Assembly: GCA_037157565.1 (NCBI GenBank)
Contig: JAZHRO010000073.1
Span: forward strand, 16,002,501 to 16,066,500
Source: Thalassia testudinum
Lineage: Eukaryota; Streptophyta; Magnoliopsida; Alismatales; Hydrocharitaceae
Length of the DNA: 64,000 nt
Direction: 5' to 3'
Shown in pieces: positions 45,723 through 57,458 of this stretch. A program made the position numbers and the translations under genes. How positions within the stretch are numbered: position 1 is the stretch's first letter; the number at the start of each line of letters is the position of its first letter. The notes under the pieces are model-generated. The model did not search any database, had not been told where the DNA came from, and saw only the letters and a list, made by a program, of their open reading frames with translations.

Positions 45723-47615
45723 TTTATCCCTGATTTTTCAAAAATCGCGCGCCCCCTGACCACTCTTCTCTCCAAGGATGTTCCTTTCGAAATTTCCAAG
45801 GAATGCACTCAAGCATTTGAAATCCTGCGTGACCGAGTGACCCAAGCCCCGATCCTACAGTCCCCTGATTGGTCTCAACCCTTTGAGATCATGTGCGATG
45901 CATCCGACTTCGCTGTAGGAGCGGTTTTGGGGCAGAAAATTGACGGGAAACCTGTGGTCATTTACTACGCCAGCAAAACACTCGATGAGGCTCAGCGTAA
46001 CTATACGGTTACTGAGAAAGAGCTGCTAGCTGTAGTATTTGCCCTAGAAAAGTTCAGATCGTACCTTCTGGGTTCCCGTGTCATCATATACTCGGATCAC
46101 ACAGCTGTGAGGCATCTCCTTGCAAAGAAGGACGCGAAACCTCGATTAATCCGATGGATCTTGCTGTTGCAAGAATTTGACCTTGAGATTCGCGACAAAG
46201 CGGGAAAGCAAAATGTGGTAGCTGATCACTTGTCCCATCTTCCTTCTGAAATAATTGACCCTTCCGGACCCATCACTGAGCATTTTCCCGATGAGCACCT
46301 GCTGACTATTGGTACTAGCCTTCCATGGTTTGCTAATGTAGTAAATTACTTGGCATCTCATCAGATCCTGTCCGATTGGCCGAAGGCCAAGAAGGACAAA
46401 TTACGCTCCGATGCCAAGTATTACATTTGGGAAGACCCGTACCTCTTCCGCATAGGTGCCGATCAGATCATCCGGAGATGTGTCCCGGAAGGGGAATTCA
46501 ACAATATCCTCTCTTTCTGCCATGACCAGGCATGCGGTGGCCATTTCGTCGGGCATAAAACCGCATCAAAAGTCCTCCAGTGCGGCTTTTACTGGCCCAC
46601 ACTGTTCAAAGACGCGTACAGTCACTGCAAGGCATGCAGTCGTTGCCAGACTTTGGGCAACATGAGCCATCGCGGCATGATGCCTATGCAACCGATTCTA
46701 GTATGCGAAATCTTTGATGTTTGGGGGATTGATTTTATAGGCCCCTTTCCTGTTTCGGATGGTTTCGAATACATTCTGTTGGCTGTGGACTACGTGTCCA
46801 AATGGATCGAAGCCATACCGACCCGAACCTGTGATCACAAAATCGTTCTCAAATTCATTCATCAAAACATTTTCTCAAGGTTCGGGATTCCTCGTGCAAT
46901 AATCTCTGATGGGGGGACCCATTTCACAAATGCTCAGTTTAGGTCACTGATGACCAAATACGGGGTGTCTCACCGAATCTCTACTCCTTACCACCCCCAA
47001 ACTAATGGTCTAGCTGAGCTGTCTAATCGAGAAATCAAGAGAATCCTGCAAGTCACTGTTCGACCTGACAGGAAGGACTGGTCATCCCGACTTCCGGAAG
47101 CATTGTGGGCCTATAGGACCGCCCACAAGACCCAATTGGGCATGTCTCCCTTTAGACTGGTGTACGGAAAGGCATGCCACCTTCCCGTAGAACTAGAGCA
47201 TAAAGCCTATTGGGCAGTACGGAACTGTAATCTAGATCTTTCCAAGGCTGGGACCCACAGAAAACTCCAAATCAGCGAGATCGATGAATTACGCCTAGAC
47301 GCGTACGAGAACTCGCAAATCTACAAAGAGCGGGTTAAAGCCTTCCACGACAAACACATCTCGAGAAAGATCTTTCATCCTGGTCAAAAGGTCCTACTCT
47401 TTGATGCCCGACTAAAACTCTTCCTAGGAAAACTGAGATCCAAGTGGGTCGGACCATATTTGGTCCGACAGGTTTTTGGAAATGGAGCAATCGAAATCAG
47501 TCCACTCAGCCACGATTCTGAACCTTTCATCGTGAACGGTCAGAGACTCAAGCCGTTCATTGATGTAACTTCTACTGATTTGGCTGAAGCATCTTATATC
47601 CTCCATTCCCCTTGA
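45723..47615 (+). pseudogene. pol: RNase H and integrase of A1 (open, but cut off from RT)
   Basis: It is open from after the RT stop to 47615, and the first ATG is 45837. Residue numbers count from there. RNase [15 protein letters not shown] (Asp about 20), EKELLAVV (Glu about 61), [11 protein letters not shown] (Asp about 85), NVVADHLS (Asp about 129). Integrase: an HHCC zinc site ([10 protein letters not shown] about 228, CKACSRC about 264), then the core D299, D358 and E394 ([26 protein letters not shown]), which gives the D,D-35-E spacing. The C-terminal part has HDKHISRK and a [13 protein letters not shown] segment. It ends LHSP-stop, as in A2. All catalytic residues are present. Confidence 0.92.
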
Positions 47616-49182
47616 GCTTATTGCGCCCAGCCGATGGCGTAAAACTCAGCGCTTAACGGGAGGCAACCCGTCATTTTCCTAAAAATCCAAAACTTTTTCT
47701 GACGCCTTTTTGCACTTAAGGTTCACCCTTGTAGACAGCCGACCCCACCTCAGATGCTTGCATCTGGGATTAGAAATCGTCCGCATAAATTCAACCCGAC
47801 CCATTCACTCATTCAAATTTCTGTCTTAAGGAGTGAACTAAGTTAAATAAAAACCCCCTAGGTTACAATGAGGACATTGCAAATCTTAGGCATGGGGGGG
47901 TATGAAAGTGCAAAACTTGTAAGAAAAGGGTTTCAAACAAAAAAATTCACATATGCCAAAAACACCATAAAAATTAAAAATTTTTGAAAAAGAATAAGAG
48001 GAAAAGAGGAGAAGGAAATTTTGTGAAGGAGAAGGAGAAAAGAAACAAAATGAAAAAGGAGCACAAAATTATGAGAAAAGGTGATAGTCATTAGTAAGGA
48101 ACTAAGGAATTAACCTAAGTTCTAGACCTCATTCAAGAAAATAACTGAAAAGTGCATAATGAGATTAGTAAGAATGCAAACCTTAGGCATTCTTGAATAG
48201 ACTCTTAGTACCCATTAAGATCTAGACAATCCTCAAGAGGTTGAGGAAAATGAAAAGCTTAAGTACTAGGTCCAAGGCTTAGGGAGTATTTGGCCTCGTT
48301 AACTAATTTTTGGTTTACGGGACTCAGTAACCTAAGCACCCTAACCTCACACACAGCCTGGTTCAGTAAGCGTAAAAATCAAAATCACGCAGAAGCGTCG
48401 CAAAATTCTAAAAAGAACACCTAGAATAGGAGCGGCCGATCAACACAAGATGATTTGGACGAGTTCCCAGCGCGGAGAGGCGGGAAATCCCCTCGAAGAT
48501 GCGTAACAAAATATCATCTCCTCGGTGCTTGTCTCTTAGGATATTTACATATCCTACTGGGGGCATGTAAGCACTCTGCTGGTTTAGATTCCATGGATGG
48601 CATTATCTCGAAGTGTCAATTGCCAGGGTCTGGATTCAGCCACGGAACACCATGGATGGGATTATCTCGAAATCTCAATAGCCAGGGTTCCGGGGGTTGC
48701 CATGGGCGGTGCTATCTCGAAGCATCGATCGCTAGGAACCCTTGAGGATTGATGATGGGAGCAAGGAATCTGATACAGACCGTGTTGAAAAGCCAATCCT
48801 AGGCTAGAACTAAAAAGAAAAAGAGAGAGAAAACTCTCCAAACAGAAAAACTTTCTATCTCTCTCTTATAAAACGCACTGCGAACTGAGCCAGGGCTAAA
48901 ATCATTTCAAGCACGGGTGCTTTAACCACAAAGTCCAATAAACCTTAGGTTAGTTCTTATGGGCCTTAAAAACCTTTGCTAAAGACTGAGGCTAAGGCTA
49001 GACAGATTTGGATCTTGATTGGTACTAGAGTACCTTTTAGGCCTATGGTCAGCATTCTAACTTAATCTAAGCTCAAATAAAAAAAGCACTTATTTAAAGC
49101 TATTAAGAACTTCATGGTCTAGAACAAGGGTTGAAACCTTAAGTTTTTGCTAAGGGACTAGCAAAAGCTAGGCATGGGGGTA
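47616..49182 (+). other. 3' UTR and PPT of A1
   Basis: There is no env-like gene. Features in order: hairpin GCGCCC/TGGCGT (47623-47640), ACGGGAGGCAACCCGT hairpin (47656-47671), CAATGAGGACATTG (47869-47882) followed by a PPT-like AGGCATGGGGGGGTATGA (47888-47905), an A/G-rich stretch (47935-48080), hairpin TAGGATATTTACATATCCTA (48537-48556) and three CATGGRYGG-type units (48592, 48651, 48700). The true PPT GGCATGGGGGTA ends at 49182. Confidence 0.8.
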
Positions 49183-51990
49183 TGATGAGAACCTCATCAT
49201 GAACCATAACTAGCTCATTTTGACCCAATACAAAGGATAAAAGCTCCTACATAACTCAAGGAAAGGCTTAACTCAGAGAATTCTGAGTTTACGGAGAAAA
49301 CAAGTCATAAGGGGTAAAAATGCAATTTTACCAGTATAATCTGCATACAGGGTAATTCAGGGTCCAAACACAGGTCAAGCAAACCAAATAAGAAGGAAAG
49401 TGGGATGATCTGACAAGGGCTACAGCAATTCCAAGGAACTAAATGATAATCTGTAACCTTAAAACAAACCCACTTCAATTCACGAGGTTCGAGGCAAAGT
49501 AAAAATAGAATAAACCCTCTAAAATTCATAGAAAAATAATCTCTAGGGTTTAGAACCTTCAATTTGGCCTTCAGATCCCATTTTGACCTACATTGAGAAC
49601 CATGCCCAATTAATAACTTAATTTGGGTTTTTGCATAAATTGACTGGTCAAACAAGGTTTAATCTAGAAATAAAATTCACCATCAAATTCCTTAGGTCCT
49701 AATTAGTCATGTATAAAAACTTGAGCCTAAGAAGAAACCTTCTTGACCAACTTTGCACTTTGGTCCTCATATATTTACTTTTTGGCCCTCAACTTTTGAA
49801 CCCTCACATTTCTGCCCCTAACTCTCCTTCGTTCTTTGCATTCAGGTCCCTCCTGCCAAAACCTGCCAGCACCATGCTCCGGCGACCTTGCGCGGAGCAT
49901 GGCGCCGCGCAGGGTGAGGGGGAGGGGCTGGCAAGTCAACCGGGGGTGCCCTACGTCGTCAACCGTCGCAGGAACACCCCCCTGGTCGCTGTAATCCACC
50001 ATACTGGCTGTGCGAATGCACGGACGGTATGGGTTTCCATCTCCGGCGTCCTCCGGCGAGGAAGACACGTCGTCTCCCTCCGCCTTCCTCCCTGATTCGG
50101 TCCCTATAAATACCCCCGTCGCTCCACCATTCTTCCCAGCTCGGTCCTGACGGAGAAAGACCCCCACTTCCTCTCTTCCCACTCCGACAGGAAGCCCTCC
50201 AGCTCCGGCGGCCTCCCCTCTTCCTCCTCGTCGCTCTGCCGCACTACCAGCTGCAGGGTTGCTCTCCCTCGCTCTTCCCGCGCCACGCCGCACCCAGCTG
50301 GCACCTCTCCGTTCCTCTGCTCGCCGCCGCCCCTTCCCCCGGGCATCTTCTTCTCCGGCGACAGTCGATACGACTGCCGCCCGCTCCGGCCCCTCCTCGT
50401 CCTGCTAAGTAGGTAGAACTCCTCCTCTTCCTCCCCTCTTCCTTTTCCTCACTTTAAACATCTACTGTCGCTCTCGATTCCGACCAATCACCCTCACCTT
50501 CTCCGCCTCCGGCCATCCTCCGGCGAGCTGCTCCCATCACTCCAGCATCCCACACGGCTCGCCGACCTGCACATAATCTCCGCCTCCTCACCCTGATCCA
50601 TTTCCGCCCCTCCACTTCCCCCAAATCACCCCCTGCAACTCCACCGAACAAACCCATCTCCCGACCCACAGTCCGACCTAGGGCAGCCCTTAGGCTCCGC
50701 CCCGCCGCCTGCACACCCCCCGACCACCTTCGCCGTGCCACGGCGAAGGTCCTCCGCGTTTCTGATTGGGCTGAGAGGCCGTTTTTCTGTGGGCAGGTAC
50801 CTGCGCTCGTCGCCGCCATTGTTGAAGCAAAGCAGCTTCTTCACCTGCTGCCCCAGGTGAGTCATGCCCAGGTTACGCTCCCAGACAGTGCAAGGCGCCT
50901 TCGCGAAGCACCAGGCTGCAGTCGAGTCGAAGCCCTCGCGCGAAGGTCTCGCGTAACGCTGCGATTACCGGCTGCTTCCTCCGCGCAGGCGCGAAATTGG
51001 GGTGGGACATTTAGTCCCACCTCGGAAGGCTCTGAAGGAACGCAGCGGTATAAAGCGAAAAAGTGCTGGAGGCTTATTGCCTCAGCACACGGGGTGAGGT
51101 CCCCTTCACCCGCCCGGTTACCCGGTCTCGTCCGCGCTCACGCCCCGCGGACCTGGCCCGACCCGACTTAGACTGACCTGCACTCCTCGCCCACCACGCA
51201 CGCCGGTGGGCCTGGACCCGGGTGCGACCCGTACCCGGCTACCCGGCAGCTCTGGGAGAGCTATCCCATGAGCGGATTCTGTGAGAGAGAGACACAGGGG
51301 AGGGTAGTGATAGGTTTTGCCCCTCTCTGATCAAGCTGTGTAAGTGTGCAGGCACAGGTGAAGAAGAACCGTGGAAGAAGACGAAAGCTGAAGGAAGGAG
51401 GATCACCGAGCGGCACTGTAGCAGCTACGGTTTAAGTCGTCTGATTGGAAAATCAGACGACGTCCTAAAGGCAAAGAAGGAGAAGGAAGGCGAGGCAGAG
51501 GAGAACGCAGAGAGGCCAAGACAAGAACTGAAAGAAGAAGAAGAGCACGAGAAGAAGAAAGTCTGAAGAAAGGAAAAGAAGAAAGAAAGAAGAAGAAGAA
51601 CAGGACCGCAAGGGAGCAGAAAAAGAAAAGACGAGCAGAAACAAGAACTGACGAAGAAGAACATCACCCACTGCTGCAGATAAAGAAGACAGAAAGAAGA
51701 AGAAGACCACAAGGAGATAAAGGAACCAAAAGCCAAAGAGAAGACAAAAGAAAGAAGAAGACAGACGAGAAAGAAGAAGCCAACAAATTTTCATCTCTCT
51801 CTCTATCTATCTATATTTTTGTAAAAGAAACTTTGTACCCCTAGAATACAACTTGCTCCCTGAGTTCGACCTCGGGAACTCTTTTATTTTCCGAGTAAAA
51901 AAATTATATATTTGAAATGATGGCAATAACTGGCTATACTACAACGACATAACAATAAAACCTGGTTATCTCTTCACGCCATCGCTATCA
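49183..51990 (+). repeat. 3' LTR of A1
   Basis: It is 2,808 bp and nearly identical to the 5' LTR, with the same ends. TATA box at 50104-50112, USE-like block at 51014-51054, first TTTT at 51315-51318, U5 motif at 51856-51875. Confidence 0.95.
51014..51054 (+). promoter_or_regulatory. USE-like element plus TATA box, A1 3' LTR
   Basis: GTCCCACCTCG, then 24 nt, then TATAAA, identical in layout to the 5' LTR copy. Activity here would read out of the element toward 51990. Confidence 0.45.
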
Positions 51991-51995
51991 ATATA

Positions 51996-52838
51996 GCTGG
52001 CAAGTTATCATGGGTAACAGCCCATAGGTAGGTTTTCCAGAGCCCAGTTACTAGACCTTTCTCTTTTTGCTACCTTTAGGTAAATCTTAGACCAGGGAAG
52101 CCACTTACTCAAAAAAAAAAAGAGAAAAAGAAAGTAAAAAAGAAAATAAAAAGAAAAATAGAAAAGAAGAAGAAAATAAAAGAAATAAACCACACATCGC
52201 CACACAAGTATGGCTGGCAAGTTGTCTGCGGTAACAGCTCATCGACCAGTTGTCCAGAACCCAGCTCAATAAATGCACTGAAAATTCCCAAAATACTTAG
52301 GAAGAAGCAGAGAAGTAGAATAAACCAGGGAGATATACACTGGATTCATCCTTGTGTTGACCCCGTAAAAATAAAAATAGGGAGAAAGCTACCAGTTGTA
52401 AAGATACACCTTTAGGCAAAATTCTCTTTTTAAGGTCACCTAGAGGCGTAGAAATCTGAAGTCCGTTTTTACTGTCGATCAACGAGTCTATGACATTCAC
52501 AATAAGATGCTTAGAACTTAGGGTTCTCATCAAATCTTGGGTGAGTTGAATGGCCATAGAAAGCCACTCTTAAACCCTAAAACTCGAAAATCCAAAAAAA
52601 AAAAATTAGAAAAGAAGAAATAGAGAAAAAGAAATTTTTCTTTGAATAAGGTGAGGGCTTGAAGCGGTCTACATTTTGGCAGATACCTGGACACTGTTGT
52701 GTCTTTGAAAGTTCAGTTCCTAAGTAGACAATTTCTTAATGATTGAAAAATAACTCAAGTCCAAATAATCTAACCTAATTCTTTTATAAATAGCATATAG
52801 TTTTTGCTAGGGACTAGCAAAAGATAGGCATGGGGGTA
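51996..52838 (+). other. B1 3' UTR, part after A1, with PPT
   Basis: It resumes with GCTGGCAAGTTATCATGGGT, exactly where the B2 copy is continuous. A second related block (52210-52270) repeats the TGGCAAGTTRTC motif. An A-rich run lies at 52110-52185. The PPT GGCATGGGGGTA ends at 52838. Confidence 0.8.
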
Positions 52839-54493
52839 TGATGTAAACATGTTTACATTGCATAAGATGTCTATTTATGCATGGTCTTAAGTATAGAATT
52901 GCATTGCATACTATAAATATTACATAACATGCATCATTTTGCATTTAGATTAGTTTGAATAAAATGGAGGTTAATTGTCTCCTTTTATGTTCAGGGATAG
53001 AGCAAAATTTTTATCAGGGCCTCGGATCGAAGATCCAACTGTACAGATGTAATTAGGGTGATGATTGGAGTTCAATGACTCCAAGATCACCCTAATCTGA
53101 CATCTATAGCATCAGATAGAGATCGAGGAACCCTAGAAGATCGAGGGTCATAATGGTGTGAATCTGCACTTCAAGCAACAAATCCGACCACATGGATGGA
53201 TTCGGATTGACGATCGTAGCCCAACAGCGTGAAAATTGACTCAATTCGACAACCATGGCACCATCTACATCATCCAGAAGATGGACGGCCAAGATGGTGC
53301 CACGTGGTGCCATCTCAGCCTCTCAATCGGCCGCTACACCCGTCGTGCCCTCTCTTCTTCGACGATTCTCCACCGTTGGATGCACATCCAACGGTTGTGA
53401 GCATGCGCACACAAAACTTAAGCGCGACACAAACGCGATGATAGCGCGTTGGTCGAATGCGCTTGCGAGAAGGCAGGGCACGCGTTTGATTCCTCGCGAG
53501 CAGTTGCTGATCGCGGTGAGCACGCGTGTGCGGTAGCGCTCACGCCATATCGCACACTCACGCGTGACGTGCCATCACACGCATGAGCGCGCGCTGAGGG
53601 GCAGGCGTGAGGAGCACTCTCAGCCGTTCGATCTCACGATCGAACGGCCGAGATTTGATGAACATGGAAAGGCGTTGAGCACGCAAAAGATTGGCAGGTG
53701 GCACACATCGCCCACGATGGGGCTTTAGCGACGATTTTATCCATCACTAAAGACCCCTTATTTAATGTTTTGAGATTTAAAAGACCAAATTGCCCTCACT
53801 CCTTGCAACTATAAAAGAAAACTCCCTCCACACGAAATTCTCATCCCTTCCTTCTCTTCTCTCCCTCTCCAAAGCTCAAGAGAAGCTTGTCCCACACCTG
53901 GGATGCTTCTCAAGAGATAAAGTCAAATTTTCGTCCCCCTTTCGAAAGTGGACCCCGCGACGATGACGATGTGCTACCCCATTCCCGTTCTTCCCACTTC
54001 GTCCTCCTTTGTCCTACTCCGTTCCCCGTCTTCCAGGCGTCGTCTCATCCGGCTCATCCTCCAAGCGACCGTCGAGGAGGATATCTCTCTCCACATTCTT
54101 TTTACTGCTTTCTAAAGTAGATTTACTGCTTTCTAGAGTAGATTTGCTACTTTCTAATCGTAATGTTTAGTGTAACGAACAATCCCTTTTATAATGAATT
54201 CCATGTTCATTCTACATCTCTTTTTGGTTTTTGTTTGTAATATTCTTTCTCTCTCTCTCTCTTTCTCTTCTATTTAGTGTAAATAGATAGATAGTTTCTA
54301 GTCAATTAATTCACTTCATGACAAATAAAACAAACATGTATTTTTAAATCAAATGTCCGCCTCCCTGAGTTCAACTCGGGATTTTTATTCCGATATAAAT
54401 TTTATCTGTTGAACACGAGTTCTTCGCTTTCATACTACGACGACAGGTTTTTCAAAACCAAATACATTAGTGTAGTAACTTGTAGCTTCAACA
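52839..54493 (+). repeat. 3' LTR of B1
   Basis: It is 1,655 bp, with the same ends as the 5' LTR. It has a TATA box at 53810-53817, the inverted repeat at 53719-53757, the 77-codon frame at 53887-54120 and the U5 motif at about 54360-54379. Confidence 0.9.
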
Positions 54494-54498
54494 ACCTT

Positions 54499-55308
54499 CA
54501 TATCACTGAGGTCAGGTCCCTACCCACACATGCCCTTACGCACGTGCTTCACACATGCCTGTCCACGCCTTCACTTGCGCTCACACCTTGCGGGTCTGGG
54601 TGGTGGATTCGTTTACCTGCTACCTGGGTCTGGTCCATTCTAAGAATGAAGGGAAGAAAGAGAATTTGAGAGGGAGAGAGCAAGTTTTGCTACCTTGGGA
54701 TTTGAGCCCTCTCCTCTGTCAACACTTGGCAAAACTTTGAAGAAGCTCTTAATCCTCTGTGGGATCTCTACTGTGTGGTGCCTTAGCTCTAAAGCTCTTA
54801 AGAGAGCCTTATGCTCTTCTGCTACTGTGTTCTTCTAAGGCTCTTAAAAGAAAGAGCCTTGTGCTCTTCTGATAAGGTGTCTGGAGCCTTTGATTGACGT
54901 CTGAGGCATCCTACTTGTTACTATTGGAATATTTAAATAACTTGACTAATGCAGATTATTGATTATAGTTACTGCTAAATTATTTGAATATTTGTGAGCT
55001 TAAACTTAAAGGGTTAATTTAGTGATTCAAATTACCATTTTAACCTAATCTTTTTATGTTGATACTCTATTCTTCATTGAAATATCATTCTGAGTATTTT
55101 TTATTTCAATTGCATATATTACTTGTTAAATTATGATTGGTGAATTTAATTGCATAATTGCTTCATGCGAACGACCTTGAACTCCACTTTTTGAATCTGA
55201 GTTTACAAATTTAAATGTTTTGAGTCATTTTTGTCTTATACTACAACGTATATCTTAAACAACGATGACTTCACCCGAACAGCCGTATTTTTATTACAAT
55301 CGATATCA
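54499..55308 (+). repeat. A2 3' LTR, third piece
   Basis: It resumes after the second ACCTT (54494-54498) with CATATCACTGAGGTCAGGTC, aligned with GAGGTCC in A1 and GTTAGGTCC in the 5' LTR. It holds the conserved GAG-rich stretch and AGTTTTGC (54684). It then runs through the ATTACCATTTTAACC block near 55031, also seen at about 11037, to CGATATCA at 55308. The end is inferred by alignment. Confidence 0.7.
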
Positions 55309-56250
55309 CACTTGATCATATGTTTGTGGCCAAGTGAGATCCATAGGATCCTCAAATTCTGGCCAACCTTACGATATAATATGAAATGATCTATGACTAG
55401 GTCTTATTGAGCATGAATGGAGCTTGCTCTTCGCTATCACAAGACATTGACCTAGGTAGCTCCTAGGAGGCTCGATTCTTCTGATGAAGTCAACAACATC
55501 CTTGATATGTCAAGAATGGGTACGCCTTCTGCAAGGATCACCCAACCTGCACTCTCTCCCCTAATCACGGAAGGACTACTAGGAAGGGGTCTAAAGGAAG
55601 GCTACACCTAAATCTTCTCTGATAGAAAGGGATGATTCACTATATCTGATTCCTGAGGTGAGTGAGGGAACTTATTAAATAATAACAAATCACTCTATAA
55701 GAATGGGTAAACAGGGAAAGACCAGTGGGTAGATGGCTCATAAAGAACACACTACCCCCTTTCTTGTTTCGACTTTACAAGTGTTTTTGTCCCTACTGAG
55801 CTATCTATCTCAACCCTACCTTTGTGATCCAATTCAGGTTCTGATTCCATAGGCCAGTGGATGCTACCTCACCCACGAGCAATACCAATGCCTAGCGGTG
55901 GCAGATCAATTATTCATGCTGACACTCATACGCTTGGAGAGGGTGATAGCAGAAGCACAGTATGTGGGGAGGTGCGTGGACCTACCTACTGAATCCCATC
56001 AGGTTATCACAACAAACTTTTTGAAGGCCATCTGTCAACTAGAGTAGGCGATCTATTTTGCGGGTTTTCAACCCAGGAAAACTTGGGAGGCCTTTTAGAT
56101 GGATGGTCCCCTAGTTTCTTCAATTTAGGCCCTAGTTATTATTTGCACACCAAAAATACACCAGTAAAAATGCCATCTTGTGTTATTCCCTAGCACTATC
56201 ATTGCATCTTATATAGCTATAATTGCATTTGTAAAAAAAGACGACTGCAT
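55309..56250 (+). other. unassigned sequence between A2 and F
   Basis: It has no recognised gene. Bases 55853-56047 stay open in one frame for about 64 codons (with THEQYQCLAVADQLF and RLERVIAEAQYVGRC) and look like an old coding relic. I cannot assign it to a family. Confidence 0.3.
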
Positions 56251-57423
56251 GCATTCATAGAAAGGGGAGGAGAGGGTGAATAATTGGCCATCCATTCCAC
56301 TACCATTAATTAACATCTTCATTAAGTGCGACATTGCAATTTTTCCATTTTCTCATATTTTTTACTTTACTTTGAATTTCTCGCGGCTGCGGGACAGTGA
56401 GCATGCGTGCCTCTTCGTGCCATGCCTCCTACCAACAGCATGGCAAGAGGTGTGCTACCAGTAGCATGGGTTCGCATTCCTCTTCCTCTTTAAAACCCTT
56501 GGCCCTCTCCCTCGTGCGGGCAGGCCCTTACACACACACACAGGCACTTTCATCCACGGTCAGGCCAACCTCCTCCCCTCTCCCTCTCCATACACAATAT
56601 CTCTTCTCACTGAAGACACACACTGTGGGCAGGAGAAAACAAAAAAACACAGTGGTCCCACAACCTCCACTATGAGTTCCACCATCGCCCAGCTCTTTCG
56701 TGAGCAGGTGGGAGTGGTGGATTCACCATTCATTTTCACTGCTGATCACCGTTTCCGCCATTGCCAGAGCTTCAAGGTCAGAAGCTCCAACAGCACGTCT
56801 GCCAGCCTGCAGCAGCTACTGGCCACCGCACGCACACCAGCAGGCCTGCACAGCTCCTTTCAGTGTGCACAAGCGCTTCCCAGTGCGCTCGCACAAGCGA
56901 AATCGGCCGCTATCGGTCGGCAGACCGCGCGCATACTATAGTGTGCGGTCTGCGCGACACTGTAGCCACCAGCTCGCTTCTCACTTAGCTGGTGGCTTTG
57001 GCGCTCTCACTCTTCCGTGTCACCCGCTCCAGCCGGTCAATGCGTCTGCACCCGCACCCACTCCAGCTCGCAGCGCTGCGCACTGCGCTCACCACACTAG
57101 CCCGCACGTGAAGACAGTGCAGGCACTCTCTCCAGCGCCCCGCATGCACGCCTTCTTCTACGTTCGCGCCTCCTCATGCACCAGACAATGCGACTGCACA
57201 ACAGACGGCTTATCTGCTGCACTCCCCCTCATCCGCCTGTACACGCACACACACACACTTGTACACGCTCACCCACTCTTATATACTCACACCCACTCAC
57301 ATATATATATATATACACATATATATATACAAATACATATATATATATATATATACATATATACATATACATATCTATATACATATACAACTATATATAT
57401 ATATACTTATAAATATATACATG

Positions 57424-57458
<35 letters not shown>

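Larger units (their letters stand above)
38200..51990 (+). mobile_element. Athila element A1 (young, nested in B1)
   Basis: The 13,791-bp element has 2.8-kb LTRs that are about 98-99% alike and a perfect target duplication ATATA (38195-38199, 51991-51995). Joining the flanks at one ATATA restores the uninterrupted B sequence seen in B2 near 22340, so both ends are certain. Order: LTR, PBS, leader, gag, protease, RT, RNase H, integrase, 3' UTR, PPT, LTR. No env-like ORF follows pol. The polyprotein has four stops and one frameshift, so this copy cannot move unaided. Confidence 0.95.
33077..54493 (+). mobile_element. element B1: non-autonomous Ty3-type LTR element with its own ORF
   Basis: It is 21.4 kb, or 7.6 kb without the A1 insertion. 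LTRs are 33077-34785 and 52839-54493, with a perfect target duplication ACCTT (33072-33076, 54494-54498). The inside holds a PBS, a leader, the same unrecognised ORF as B2, a post-ORF block shared with A elements and a PPT. It has no gag-pol of its own. LTR stretches differ by roughly 10-15% by eye, so it is much older than A1. Confidence 0.9.
8659..55308 (+). mobile_element. Athila element A2 (old, hosts the B1 and B2 insertions)
   Basis: A2 consists of LTR 8659-11275, gag-pol remnant 11309-16779, 3' UTR to 18384 and a 3' LTR in three pieces (18385-19766, 32539-33076, 54499-55308). Without insertions it is about 12.5 kb. The pieces align in order with the 5' LTR and the A1 LTR, and both breaks coincide exactly with ends of B elements. 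The 3' end is placed at CGATATCA, by analogy with CGCTATCA that ends the A1 LTR. A target duplication for A2 itself cannot be read, because its left LTR is shared with A3. Confidence 0.75.

Noticed and set aside
48455..48745. 96-codon frame after A1 pol, considered as an env-like ORF
   Set aside because: It lies over the conserved 3' UTR repeat module and is not open in A2 or A3.
56660..56680. USE-like GTCCCACAACC in the F LTR
   Set aside because: It has three mismatches in eleven and no TATA box at a fitting distance.
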